From Friedmanniella luteola (GTDB lineage: Bacteria; Actinomycetota; Actinomycetes; Propionibacteriales; Propionibacteriaceae): a stretch of DNA of 64,000 nucleotides. Position numbers and translations under genes: made by a program. Location of the stretch: NCBI RefSeq assembly GCF_900105065.1, contig NZ_LT629749.1, positions 4,526,001 to 4,590,000 of the forward strand, written 5' to 3'. Each line of letters starts with the position of its first letter. Positions within the stretch are counted from its first letter, which is position 1. This document shows positions 1-7,657 of this stretch, one piece after another. The notes beneath the pieces are model-generated. The model worked only from the letters and a program-made list of their open reading frames with translations. It ran no database searches and was not told the DNA's origin.

Positions 1-336
1 TTCAGCCAGGTGCTGCAGGCCGAGCTGGGGGGCCGCGGCGTCGGGGTCACGACCGTGCACCCCGGCGGCATCCGGACCCGCATCGCCGAGACGGCCCGGG
101 TGGGCCAGGGGGTCGACCCGCAGCAGGCGGCCGTCGGCAAGGCGCGTGCAGCGCGCGTGCTCACCTACCCGGCGGAGCGCGCCGCGGCGGACATCCTCGA
201 GGCGGTCGAGCACCGCCGGGTGCGGCTGCTCATCGCCCCCAGCGCCAAGGTGCCGGACGCCCTCGCCCGGCTGCTGCCGGTCGGGCACGTCAGGGCGCTG
301 AGCTGGCTGATGGGCGGTGGTGGGCGGCGCCGCTGA
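1..336 (+). CDS. SDR-family oxidoreductase, C-terminal part (5' truncated)
   Basis: The reading frame is already open at base 1, so only the last 111 residues are seen. The segment 'TTVHPGGIRTRI' is the post-active-site proline/glycine loop typical of classical short-chain dehydrogenases, where substrate specificity is set. The catalytic Tyr-x3-Lys and the Rossmann glycine motif lie outside the window. The tail contains a loop suggesting a mid-sized SDR of about 270-300 residues. Convergent with dnaB, with only 21 bases between the stops. Substrate cannot be deduced. Confidence 0.8.
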   Translation, partial: FSQVLQAELGGRGVGVTTVHPGGIRTRIAETARVGQGVDPQQAAVGKARAARVLTYPAERAAADILEAVEHRRVRLLIAPSAKVPDALARLLPVGHVRALSWLMGGGGRRR

Positions 337-357
337 CGCCGGCCCTGACCCGTCGGA

Positions 358-1722
358 TCAGTGCTGCATGTCCGTGAAGCGGGAGTAGTGGCCCTGGAAG
401 GCCACGGTCAGGGTCTTGGTGGGGCCGTTGCGGTGCTTGGCCAGGTCGATGTCGGCCTCCCCGGCCCGCTCGGACTCCTTGTCGTGGATGTCCGGCCGGT
501 TCAGCAGGATGACCATGTCGGCGTCCTGCTCCAGCGAGCCGGACTCACGCAGGTCCGACAGCATCGGCTTCTTGTCCGTGCGCTGCTCGGGACCACGGTT
601 CAGCTGGGACAGCGCCACGACGGGCACCTCCAGCTCCTTGGCCAGCAGCTTGAGCTGGCGGGAGAACTCCGAGACCTCCAGCTGGCGGGACTCGACCTTC
701 TTGCCCGAGGTCATCAGCTGGATGTAGTCGATGACCACGAGCTTGAGGTCCTGGCGCTGCTTGAGCCGGCGGGCCTTCGCCCGGATCTCCACCATGGTCA
801 GGTTCGGGGAGTCGTCGATGTACATCGGCGCCTCGGACACCTGGCCCATCTTGGTGGCGACCCGGCTCCAGTCGTCGTCGCTCATCCGGCCGCCGCGGAT
901 GTGGGACAGCGGGATGCTCGCCTCCGCCGACAGCAGCCGCATGGTGATCTCGATCTGGCTCATCTCCAGGCTGAAGATCACCGAGGTGAGGCCGTGCTTG
1001 ATCGACGCCGAGCGGGCCAGGTCCAACGCCAGGGTCGACTTCCCCATGCCGGGGCGGGCGGCGACGATGATCATCTGGCCGGGGTGCAGGCCGTTGGTGA
1101 GGTCGTCGAGCTCGGCGAAGCCGGTGGGCACACCGCCAAGGTTGCCGCCGCGGGAGGAGATGGCCTCCATCTCGTCGAGGGTCGGCTGCATGAGCTCCGA
1201 CAGCGGCTTGTAGTCCTCCGACGCGCTGCGGTCGGTGACCGCGTAGACCTCGGCCTGGGCGCGGTCGACGATGCCGTCGACGTCCCCCTCGCCGGCGTAG
1301 GACATCTGGCCGATCTTGATGGAGGCGTTGACCAGCCGGCGCAGGATCGCCTTCTCGCGGACGATCTCGGCGTAGTAGCCGGCGTTGGCGGCGACGGGGA
1401 CGCTGGAGAGCAGGGTGTGCAGGTACGGCGCCCCGCCCACCCGGACCAGCTCGCCGCGCTTGCCCAGCTCGGCGGAGACCGTGATGGCGTCGGCGGGCTC
1501 GCCGCGGCCGTAGAGGTCGACGACGGCGTCGTAGACCTGCTCGTGGGCCGGCCGGTAGAAGTCGACGCCTCGGAGGACCTCGACCACGTCGGCGATGGCG
1601 TCCTTGGACATGAGCATCGCGCCGAGCACGCACTGCTCGGCGTCCATGTCCTGGGGCGGCGTCCGGTCCGGCGTCCGCGGCGCCTCGTCCCGGTACGGCG
1701 TCATCACCTCGGCCAGGCTCAC
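358..1722 (-). CDS. dnaB: Replicative DNA helicase DnaB
   Basis: Hexameric 5'-3' helicase that unwinds the chromosome ahead of the replisome. The 454-residue protein has the N-terminal primase-interacting domain (about 25-125), a linker, and the RecA-like domain with Walker A ARPGMGKST at 222-230. A later 'VIDYIQLM' segment is the Walker B region. There is no intein, although actinobacterial DnaB genes often carry one. I chose the GTG at 1722 because a GAGAGGGGAG Shine-Dalgarno lies 5 bases upstream and the N-terminus then matches the family; the frame stays open further upstream without support. The rpsF-ssb-rpsR-rplI block that often precedes dnaB is not here. Its upstream region carries DnaA boxes. 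Confidence 0.97.
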   Translation of the reverse strand: MSLAEVMTPYRDEAPRTPDRTPPQDMDAEQCVLGAMLMSKDAIADVVEVLRGVDFYRPAHEQVYDAVVDLYGRGEPADAITVSAELGKRGELVRVGGAPYLHTLLSSVPVAANAGYYAEIVREKAILRRLVNASIKIGQMSYAGEGDVDGIVDRAQAEVYAVTDRSASEDYKPLSELMQPTLDEMEAISSRGGNLGGVPTGFAELDDLTNGLHPGQMIIVAARPGMGKSTLALDLARSASIKHGLTSVIFSLEMSQIEITMRLLSAEASIPLSHIRGGRMSDDDWSRVATKMGQVSEAPMYIDDSPNLTMVEIRAKARRLKQRQDLKLVVIDYIQLMTSGKKVESRQLEVSEFSRQLKLLAKELEVPVVALSQLNRGPEQRTDKKPMLSDLRESGSLEQDADMVILLNRPDIHDKESERAGEADIDLAKHRNGPTKTLTVAFQGHYSRFTDMQH

Positions 1723-1897
1723 GCGCACTCCCCTCTCGGCCGGGACGTCCCTTCCCGGCGGTCGGCGACGGCGGGTGGTCAGCCACCCGTTCCCGCCCTC
1801 GAATGTAAGTTGCACCGCTGACATTTCTGCCCGCGGCCGCCGCCCCCCGGCGCGACCAGGGGACAACGTACGCCGTCTGGTGACCACCCGGAAGCCA

Positions 1898-1922
1898 GTT
1901 GTCCACAGGCCTTGTGGACAAC
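1898..1922. promoter_or_regulatory. Inverted pair of perfect DnaA boxes upstream of dnaB
   Basis: Bases 1899-1907 read TTGTCCACA, the consensus DnaA box of high-GC actinobacteria, and 1913-1921 read its exact reverse complement TGTGGACAA. With flanking bases this makes a perfect 10-bp inverted repeat with a 5-base centre. It lies 177-200 bases upstream of the dnaB start, in a 528-base stretch between dnaB and csoR that holds no convincing gene. A DnaA role is inferred from sequence identity only. Confidence 0.7.
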
Positions 1923-2148
1923 CGGGGAGATCCTGTGGGGGACACGCACCCGTCCTGTGCGCAGCGCGGGGGACGCCTGGGGACGACGGCCCGGTTGAGC
2001 CCGCGATGTGGCCCTGACCAGGGAAGATGCTGTCCCCCGCCCGTGGACGACAACTGCTCTGCAGAAATCTGCCGACACTCCCGGAGCCGTCTCGGCCGGT
2101 TGACAAGCAGCTCGTGCCGGGTTAGTACCCACAGGCTGCTGGTGAGTC

Positions 2149-2157
2149 TGTGGACAA
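2149..2157 (-). promoter_or_regulatory. Third DnaA box (TGTGGACAA)
   Basis: A third perfect match to the actinobacterial DnaA box in the same dnaB-csoR intergenic region, about 230 bases from the inverted pair. A weaker two-mismatch copy, AGGGGACAA, lies at 1858-1866. Confidence 0.55.
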
Positions 2158-2203
2158 ATCTCCCACGGTCGGCGGACCGAAGGTGCCTCTCGTCAGGAGG
2201 AAC

Positions 2204-2233
2204 ATGACCACGGGTCGTGCATTAGTACCCTAG
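2204..2233 (+). other. Possible 9-codon leader ORF ahead of csoR
   Basis: A perfect AGGAGG at 2195-2200 is followed 3 bases later by an ATG opening a 9-codon frame (M-T-T-G-R-A-L-V-P) that stops at a TAG inside the CsoR operator. The spacing is short for an SD, and the mapped-looking csoR promoter would start downstream of it. It could be a leader peptide on a longer transcript, or chance. Confidence 0.25.
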
Positions 2234-2241
2234 GGGGGTAC
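2225..2241. promoter_or_regulatory. CsoR operator overlapping the csoR promoter
   Basis: GTACCCTAGGGGGGTAC is a near-palindrome of the GTACCC/GGGGTAC type bound by CsoR repressors. It ends 9 bases before the csoR ATG and overlaps a TACCGT -10-like hexamer (2239-2244). The hexamer sits 6 bases from the ATG, which predicts a leaderless transcript. Apo-CsoR bound here would block the promoter, and Cu(I) would release it. The repressor assignment is family knowledge; the site is seen directly. Confidence 0.8.
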
Positions 2242-2250
2242 CGTAGTCAC

Positions 2251-2565
2251 ATGACCACCGAGCACGCCCCCGGAGCCGAGACCCACCACGGCTACATCAG
2301 CAGCAAGGACGAGTACCTCAAACGCCTCCGGCGCATCGAGGGCCAGGCGCGCGGGCTGCAGAAGATGGTCGAGGACGAGAAGTACTGCATCGACATCCTC
2401 ACCCAGGTGTCGGCGATGACCAGCGCCCTGCAGTCGGTCGCGCTCGGTCTGCTCGACGACCACCTGTCGCACTGCGTCGTCCGGGCGGCCGCCGAGGGCG
2501 GCCCCGAGGCCGACGAGAAGATCCGCGAGGCGTCGGCGGCCATCGCCCGCCTCGTCCGTTCCTGA
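2251..2565 (+). CDS. csoR: Copper-sensing repressor CsoR
   Basis: Cytoplasmic Cu(I)-responsive repressor of 104 residues, mostly alpha-helical. The three Cu(I) ligands of the family are present with the right spacing: Cys46, His71 and Cys75, matching the C-x24-H-x3-C pattern of the M. tuberculosis prototype. It is the first gene of an operon with a CopZ-like chaperone (14 bases downstream) and the CopA exporter. The operator at 2225-2241 implies autoregulation, with derepression of the whole copper efflux operon when Cu(I) rises. No SD is visible, consistent with a leaderless start. Confidence 0.95.
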   Translation: MTTEHAPGAETHHGYISSKDEYLKRLRRIEGQARGLQKMVEDEKYCIDILTQVSAMTSALQSVALGLLDDHLSHCVVRAAAEGGPEADEKIREASAAIARLVRS

Positions 2566-2578
2566 CCGGGAGGACCCC

Positions 2579-2800
2579 ATGACCAGCGCGAGCACCCCCA
2601 GCACCCAGACCTACCAGGTCAGCGGCATGACCTGCCAGCACTGCGTCGACGCGGTGACCGAGGAGGTCGGCGCCCTCCCCGGCGTGACCGGCGTCCGCGT
2701 CGACCTCGAGCGCGGCGAGGTGGCCGTGACCAGCAGCACCGCCGTCGACCGCGCGGACGTCGCCGCCGCCGTCGACGAGGCCGGCTACGCGCTCGTCTGA
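2579..2800 (+). CDS. copZ: CopZ-like copper chaperone (heavy-metal-associated domain)
   Basis: A 73-residue protein consisting of a single HMA fold. The metal-binding loop is MTCQHC near residues 18-23, giving the M-x-C-x-x-C motif with a His between the cysteines, as in many CopZ proteins. It should bind Cu(I) in the cytoplasm and hand it to CopA or to CsoR. A GGGAGGA ribosome-binding site lies just upstream of the ATG. It sits between csoR and copA in the same direction and is presumably induced with them by copper. Confidence 0.92.
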   Translation: MTSASTPSTQTYQVSGMTCQHCVDAVTEEVGALPGVTGVRVDLERGEVAVTSSTAVDRADVAAAVDEAGYALV

Positions 2801-2852
2801 GGCGCGCCCCGCTCCGTCGCGTCGACCCAGCCCGCCTCGAGGAGGTGCCCCC

Positions 2853-5102
2853 GTGACCACGCCCACCACACCCACCGCGCTCACCGCGCTGACCACCGTC
2901 CAGCTGGACGTGCAGGGGATGACCTGCGCCTCCTGCGCCGCACGGATCGAGAAGAAGCTCAACCGGCTCGACGGCGTGCACGCCACGGTCAACTACGCGA
3001 CCGAGCGGGCGACGGTGCAGGCCCCGCCGTCGGTGGGGACGGACGCCCTGATCGCCACCATCGAGAAGACCGGGTACGGCGCCTCGGTGCCCGCGCCCGA
3101 CCGGCACGGCCACGACGACGACCCGGCCGCCCTCCGTCGCCGGGTGCTGGTCGCGACGGCGCTCGGTCTCCCGGTGGTGCTGCTGGCCATGGTCGAGCCG
3201 CTGCAGTTCCCGGGCTGGCAGTGGCTGAGCCTGGTGCTCACCCTGCCGGTGGTGCTGTGGGCCGGCTGGCCGTTCCACCGGGCCGCCGCCGTCAACCTGC
3301 GGCACGGCGCCGCCACCATGGACACCCTGATCTCGGTCGGCACCCTGGCCGCGCTCGGCTGGTCGCTGTTCGCCCTGCTCACCGGACCGGCCGGGGCCTG
3401 GGGCTTCACCCACGCCGCCGCCCTGCGGCTGGAGCGCAACCCGATGGGCGGCACGGCGAACCTCTACCTCGAGGTCGCCGTCGGCGTCACGGCGCTGATC
3501 CTGCTCGGTCGCTGGTTCGAGGCGCGGGCCAAGCGCCGGTCCGGCGCGGCGCTGAAGGCCCTGCTGGAGCTCGGCGCGTCCGACGCCACCCTGCTGGTCG
3601 ACGGCGTGGAGCGCACAGTCCCGGTGCAGCAGCTGCGGGTGGGCGACCAGTTCGTCGTCCGGCCGGGCGAGACGTTCGCCACCGACGGCGTGGTCGTCGC
3701 CGGCCGCAGCGCGGTCGACACGTCACTGGTCACCGGCGAACCGGTCCCCGTCGAGCGCGAGCCGGGCGACGACGTGGTCGGCGGCTGCCTCAACACCTCC
3801 GGCCGGCTGGTGGTCGAGGCCACCCGGATCGGCGCGGACACCCAGCTGGCGCAGATCGCCCGGCTGGTCGAGGCGGCGCAGACCGGCAAGGCCGCCGTCC
3901 AGCGGCTGGCCGACTGCGTCTCCGGCGTCTTCGTGCCCGTCGTCCTCGTGCTGGCCGCGGCGACCCTGGGCTGCTGGCTGCTCGCGGGCGCCGACGCCTC
4001 GTTCGCCTTCACGGCCGCCGTCGCGGTGCTGATCATCGCGTGCCCGTGCGCCCTCGGCCTGGCCACGCCGACCGCCCTGATGGTCGGCACCGGCCGCGGC
4101 GCCCAGCTGGGCATCCTCATCAGGGGTCCCGAGGTGCTGGAGCAGACGCGCCGCGTCGACACGGTCGTCCTGGACAAGACCGGCACCGTCACCGAGGGCC
4201 GGATGGCCGTCGTCGCGGTCAACGCGTTCGACGCGACGGAGCCGGAGCTGCTGCGGCTCGCCGGCGCGGCGGAGTCAGGCTCCGAGCACCCGATCGCCCG
4301 GGCGGTCGCCGAGCACGCGGCCACCGTCGCCGGACCGCTGCCCGCCGTCAGCACGGTGACCAACCGCCCCGGGCTGGGCGTGCTGGCCCAGCTGACCGAC
4401 GGGCCGGTGGTCGTGGTGGGCCAGCCGGAGCTGCTGGCGGCCGAGGGCTTGACCGTCGGCGTCGACGTGCAGGCCGCGCACGACGCCGCGCAGGCGGCGG
4501 GACGGACGGCGGTCGTCGCCGGCTGGGACGGCCGCGCCCGCGGGGTGCTGTCCGTGGCCGACACCGTCAAGCCGACCTCGGCGGACGCGGTCCGCGCCTT
4601 CCGGGCGCTGGGGCTGCGCCCGGTGCTGCTGACCGGCGACCACGAGATCGCCGCCCGCGCCGTCGCCGCGGCCGTGGGGATCGACGACGTGATCGCCGGG
4701 GTGCGCCCGCAGGGGAAGGTGGCCGTCGTCCAGCGGCTGCAGACCGAGGGCCGGCGGGTGGCCATGGTGGGCGACGGCGTCAACGACGCGGCGGCGCTGG
4801 CCCAGTCCGACCTGGGCATCGCGATGGGCACGGGGACGGACGCCGCCATCCAGGCGAGCGACCTGACCCTGGTCCGCGGCGACCTGCGGGTGGCGGCCGA
4901 CGCGATCCGGCTGGCCCGGGCGACGCTGCGCACCATCCAGGGCAACCTGTTCTGGGCCTTCGCCTACAACGTGGCCGCCATCCCGCTCGCTGCCGCCGGC
5001 TTCCTCAACCCGCTGTTCGCCGGGGCGGCGATGGCGCTCAGCTCGGTCTTCGTGGTCACCAACAGCCTGCGGCTGCGCCGTTTCCGGGCCCGCTTCTCCT
5101 GA
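2853..5102 (+). CDS. copA: Cu(I)-exporting P1B-type ATPase CopA
   Basis: Inner-membrane pump that exports Cu(I) at the cost of ATP. The 749-residue protein has one N-terminal HMA domain with MTCASC (Cys25 and Cys28), and eight predicted membrane helices around the ion path, including the CPC motif near residue 397. It also carries the phosphorylation motif DKTGT near 440, the SEHP motif of P1B pumps and GDGVNDA near 640. CPC plus the copper gene context supports Cu(I) rather than Zn/Cd. GTG start with a GAGGAGG SD 5-6 bases upstream. Last gene of the csoR operon, facing a converging MFS gene. Confidence 0.96.
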   Translation: MTTPTTPTALTALTTVQLDVQGMTCASCAARIEKKLNRLDGVHATVNYATERATVQAPPSVGTDALIATIEKTGYGASVPAPDRHGHDDDPAALRRRVLVATALGLPVVLLAMVEPLQFPGWQWLSLVLTLPVVLWAGWPFHRAAAVNLRHGAATMDTLISVGTLAALGWSLFALLTGPAGAWGFTHAAALRLERNPMGGTANLYLEVAVGVTALILLGRWFEARAKRRSGAALKALLELGASDATLLVDGVERTVPVQQLRVGDQFVVRPGETFATDGVVVAGRSAVDTSLVTGEPVPVEREPGDDVVGGCLNTSGRLVVEATRIGADTQLAQIARLVEAAQTGKAAVQRLADCVSGVFVPVVLVLAAATLGCWLLAGADASFAFTAAVAVLIIACPCALGLATPTALMVGTGRGAQLGILIRGPEVLEQTRRVDTVVLDKTGTVTEGRMAVVAVNAFDATEPELLRLAGAAESGSEHPIARAVAEHAATVAGPLPAVSTVTNRPGLGVLAQLTDGPVVVVGQPELLAAEGLTVGVDVQAAHDAAQAAGRTAVVAGWDGRARGVLSVADTVKPTSADAVRAFRALGLRPVLLTGDHEIAARAVAAAVGIDDVIAGVRPQGKVAVVQRLQTEGRRVAMVGDGVNDAAALAQSDLGIAMGTGTDAAIQASDLTLVRGDLRVAADAIRLARATLRTIQGNLFWAFAYNVAAIPLAAAGFLNPLFAGAAMALSSVFVVTNSLRLRRFRARFS

Positions 5103-5143
5103 TGCATCGCGAGCCTGGCGCCGCACCGCGCCTGGCCCTCGCG

Positions 5144-5164
5144 CCCTGAGCCCGTCGAAGGGCC
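5144..5164. repeat. Dispersed 21-bp repeat, copy 1
   Basis: Nearly identical (20 of 21 bases) to 21250-21270. Both copies lie between convergent gene ends. The core, CTGAGCC(C/T)GTCGAAG, is a short intergenic repeat type that I recall as widespread in high-GC genomes. Confidence 0.6.
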
Positions 5165-5170
5165 CTCAGG
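5145..5170. terminator. Bidirectional hairpin between copA and the MFS gene
   Basis: CCTGAG-CCC-gtcgaa-GGG-CC-CTCAGG folds into a stem with one small bulge. It sits between the copA stop (5102) and the MFS stop codon, which lies inside its right arm. No T-tract is present, as is common in actinobacteria. It overlaps the dispersed repeat. Confidence 0.5.
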
Positions 5171-6488
5171 CCGGGACCGGCGGGGCACCGCGACGGATGC
5201 CGAACGACACCGCGGCGGCGACGACGCAGAGCCCGGCGGCGCCGAACCAGGCGAGGGTGTACTGGCCGGTGACGTCACGGACCACCCCGGCCACCGACGC
5301 GGCGATGGCGGCGCCGACCTGGTGGGAGGCGAACACCCAGCCGAAGACGATGGTGCCGTCCGCGCCGAACGCGCGCCGGCACAGCGCGGCCGTCGGCGGC
5401 ACGGTGGCCACCCAGTCCAAGCCGTAGATGACGATGAACACGAGCATGCTCGGGTGGATCTGCGCCGACAGCAGCCACGGCAGCACGGCCAGGCCGAGGC
5501 CCCGGAAGGCGTAGTAGGCGACGAGCAGCAGGCGCGGGTCGATGCGGTCGGTGAGCGCGCCGGAGACGATCGTCCCGACGATGTCGAAGATCCCGACCAG
5601 GGCCAGCAGCCCGGCCGCGGTGGTCTCGGCCATGCCGTGGTCGTGGGCCGAGGGCACGAAGTGGGTACCGATCAGCCCGTTGGTCGTCGCCCCGCAGATG
5701 GCGAAGCCGCCGGCGAGCGCCCAGAACGTCGGGACCCGCGACGCCCGGCGCAGGGCCGCGAGGGTGCGCCGGACGGCGCCCGCCGGGTCGGGACGGGGCG
5801 GCTCCGGGACGTCGGCGGGTGCACCGTAGGCCCGGACGCCCCGGTCGGCCGGGTGGTCGCGCAGCACCAGGAGGACCAGCGGGACGACGGCGAGCGACGC
5901 CACCGTGACCACCAGGGACGCGGCCCGCCACGACGACCTCTCGACCAGGCCGGCCATCACCGGCAGGAAGACGAGCTGCCCGGTCGCGCCCGCGGCGGTG
6001 AGGATGCCCATCACCAGACCGCGACGGGCCACGAACCACCGGTTGGCGATCGTGGCGGCGAACACCATGGCCATCGAGCCGGTGCCGACGCCGATGAGCA
6101 GCCCCCAGGTGAGCACCAGCTGCCAGCCCTCGCGGAGGAACACCGTCAACCCGCTGCCCGCGGCGACGAGCAGCAGGGCCGCACTCGTCACCCGGCGCAA
6201 CCCGAACCGGTCCATCAGCGCCGCGGCGAACGGGGCCATCAGCCCGTAGAGGACGAGGTTGACGCTGACCGCGAAGGACATCAGGCTGCGGGACCAGCCG
6301 AACTCCTCCTCCAGCGGCACCATCAGCACCCCCGGGGCGGACCGGAAGCCGGCCGCGCCGAGCAGGGCGACGAAGGCCACCACGGCGACCCACCAGGCCG
6401 GGTGCAGGCGCGGGCGGCGGCCCCCTGCCGCCGGGCCGGGCCCGGGGTCGGTCGAGGTCGGGTCGGCGGAGGTCGGGATCGAGGTCAT
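5166..6488 (-). CDS. MFS transporter
   Basis: Integral membrane transporter of 440 residues with about 12 hydrophobic helices. The N-terminal 40 residues are Thr/Pro/Gly-rich and cytoplasmic. The layout resembles the monocarboxylate/oxalate-formate (MCT/OFA-like) branch of the major facilitator superfamily: 'GFRSAPGVLMVPLEEEF' in helix 1, and a loop starting 'DRFGLRR' between helices 2 and 3. The substrate is unknown. It is a single gene: the next gene upstream (6706) diverges and copA converges from the other side. ATG start retained because upstream extension gives no homology-like sequence. Confidence 0.85.
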   Translation of the reverse strand: MTSIPTSADPTSTDPGPGPAAGGRRPRLHPAWWVAVVAFVALLGAAGFRSAPGVLMVPLEEEFGWSRSLMSFAVSVNLVLYGLMAPFAAALMDRFGLRRVTSAALLLVAAGSGLTVFLREGWQLVLTWGLLIGVGTGSMAMVFAATIANRWFVARRGLVMGILTAAGATGQLVFLPVMAGLVERSSWRAASLVVTVASLAVVPLVLLVLRDHPADRGVRAYGAPADVPEPPRPDPAGAVRRTLAALRRASRVPTFWALAGGFAICGATTNGLIGTHFVPSAHDHGMAETTAAGLLALVGIFDIVGTIVSGALTDRIDPRLLLVAYYAFRGLGLAVLPWLLSAQIHPSMLVFIVIYGLDWVATVPPTAALCRRAFGADGTIVFGWVFASHQVGAAIAASVAGVVRDVTGQYTLAWFGAAGLCVVAAAVSFGIRRGAPPVPA

Positions 6489-6705
6489 GGCTCTCTCGCG
6501 CAGAGGTCAGGGGCAGCGGCGGCGGCCGCTGCGCGCACACGGTAGGCACCGTGGCTGGTGGCCCACCAGCGCTTTCCCGGCCAACCGCCGAAGCCTGCCT
6601 GCCAGCCGGTGCCCACCCCGGCGAGGGGTGGTCAGGACCGCGGAGGAGGTGCTGCGATGGGCGGGCGGGCGGACCCGTCCGCAGCAGCCACCGCCGAGGA
6701 GCGCC

Positions 6706-7056
6706 ATGATCGTCGAGTACATCCGCTACCGGATCCCGGGCGAGGGCGGCCCGGAGTTCGAGGCCGCCTACGCGAAGGCCGCCGCGGTGCTGGACCGTTC
6801 GCCCTACTGCGTCGACTACGAGCTGACGCGCCGGACGGAGGAGCAGACGGGGCCGGCCGCGGTCGAGCCCGACGGGGCGGAGCACTACGTCCTGCGGATC
6901 CGCTGGACGTCGAGCGCGGACCACCTGGGCGGCTTCCGGCAGGGACCGGACTTCCGGGCGTTCTTCGCCGCCATCCGGCCCTACCTCACCGACATCGAGG
7001 AGATGCGGCACTACGCGCTCACCACCGTGGTGGGGACCGGGGCCGCCCCCGGCTGA
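6706..7056 (+). CDS. Antibiotic biosynthesis monooxygenase (ABM)-like dimeric alpha/beta-barrel protein
   Basis: A 116-residue protein that looks like one ferredoxin-like ABM fold. It starts with 'MIVEYIRYRIP' as beta-1, has 'FEAAYAKAAAVLDRSP' as the first helix and an 'SADHLGGFRQGPDFRAFF' helix 2, and ends in a 'MRHYAL' strand. Members are cofactor-free monooxygenases or heme/quinol-related enzymes, and many have no known role. The ATG at 6706 is supported by GAGGAG 4 bases upstream and matches the family start; the frame continues upstream as non-coding extension. It is convergent with the RibD-like gene, with only 3 bases between the stops. Confidence 0.75.
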   Translation: MIVEYIRYRIPGEGGPEFEAAYAKAAAVLDRSPYCVDYELTRRTEEQTGPAAVEPDGAEHYVLRIRWTSSADHLGGFRQGPDFRAFFAAIRPYLTDIEEMRHYALTTVVGTGAAPG

Positions 7057-7059
7057 CGG

Positions 7060-7620
7060 TCAGCCGTGCGGCACGCGGTACCGCAGGCTGACGAAGGTGC
7101 TCCCGTACCGGCGCACCTCGGTGAGCTCGAGGGGCGGGGTGGTGATCCGCCGCGGCAGCAACGGTGCGCCGGAGCCGAGGACCACCGACGCCAGGCCGAG
7201 GATCACCTCGTCGAGCAGGCCGGCGTCGTGGAACTGCCCGACCAGCTCACCGCCGCCGACCAGCCACACGTTCCGGCCCGCCGCCGCCTCGACCATGGCG
7301 GCGTGCACGGGCCGGACGTCCCCGGAGACGAGCCGGATGTCCAGCCCGTCGGGGACCGGGAGGTCGCGGCTGGAGAAGACCCAGGTGGGCAGGGTGTACT
7401 CCCACTTGCCGGGGTCCTCCAGGAAGCCGGTGTGGTCGGCGAGCCACTGGTAGGTCGTCGAACCCATGGCGAGGGCGCCGACGGCGGCGAGGAAGCGCGG
7501 GTACTCCTGCTGCATCTCCGCGGCCTCGGGGTCCTCGAGCTGGAAGAGCCAGTCGAGGGAGTTGTCGGCGTCGGCGATGAAGCCGTCGATGCTCGTCGCG
7601 GTGTAGTACTGCGTCGTCAT
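7060..7620 (-). CDS. RibD C-terminal/dihydrofolate-reductase-like protein
   Basis: A 186-residue DHFR-fold protein of the RibD_C family. The N-terminus 'TATSIDGFIAD' is the typical first strand and loop of these NAD(P)H-dependent reductases. 'LVGGGELVGQFHDAGLLDE' is the conserved nucleotide-binding segment. Stand-alone members act as reductases of unknown substrates and are not true folate or riboflavin enzymes, so no pathway is assigned. It is preceded 37 bases upstream by the end of the LysM/BTAD gene on the same strand and could be read through from it. Confidence 0.8.
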   Translation of the reverse strand: MTTQYYTATSIDGFIADADNSLDWLFQLEDPEAAEMQQEYPRFLAAVGALAMGSTTYQWLADHTGFLEDPGKWEYTLPTWVFSSRDLPVPDGLDIRLVSGDVRPVHAAMVEAAAGRNVWLVGGGELVGQFHDAGLLDEVILGLASVVLGSGAPLLPRRITTPPLELTEVRRYGSTFVSLRYRVPHG

Positions 7621-7657
7621 GGCCGCACGTTCCCACCGACCACTGACAGTTCCGACG

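Noticed and set aside
361..1821. Long plus-strand open frame opposite dnaB (and similar long frames opposite copA, hydA, the GMC genes and others)
   Set aside because: Low-complexity Ala/Arg/Gly/Val composition, no SD, no family-like sequence; typical antisense shadow in very GC-rich genes.
1723..2250. oriC
   Set aside because: DnaA boxes are present, but there is no dnaA or dnaN, no AT-rich unwinding stretch, and box number is far below actinobacterial origins.
7060..7620. Dihydrofolate reductase or riboflavin RibD
   Set aside because: Only the RibD_C/DHFR-like fold is seen; the deaminase domain of RibD is missing and typical DHFR active-site residues are not evident.
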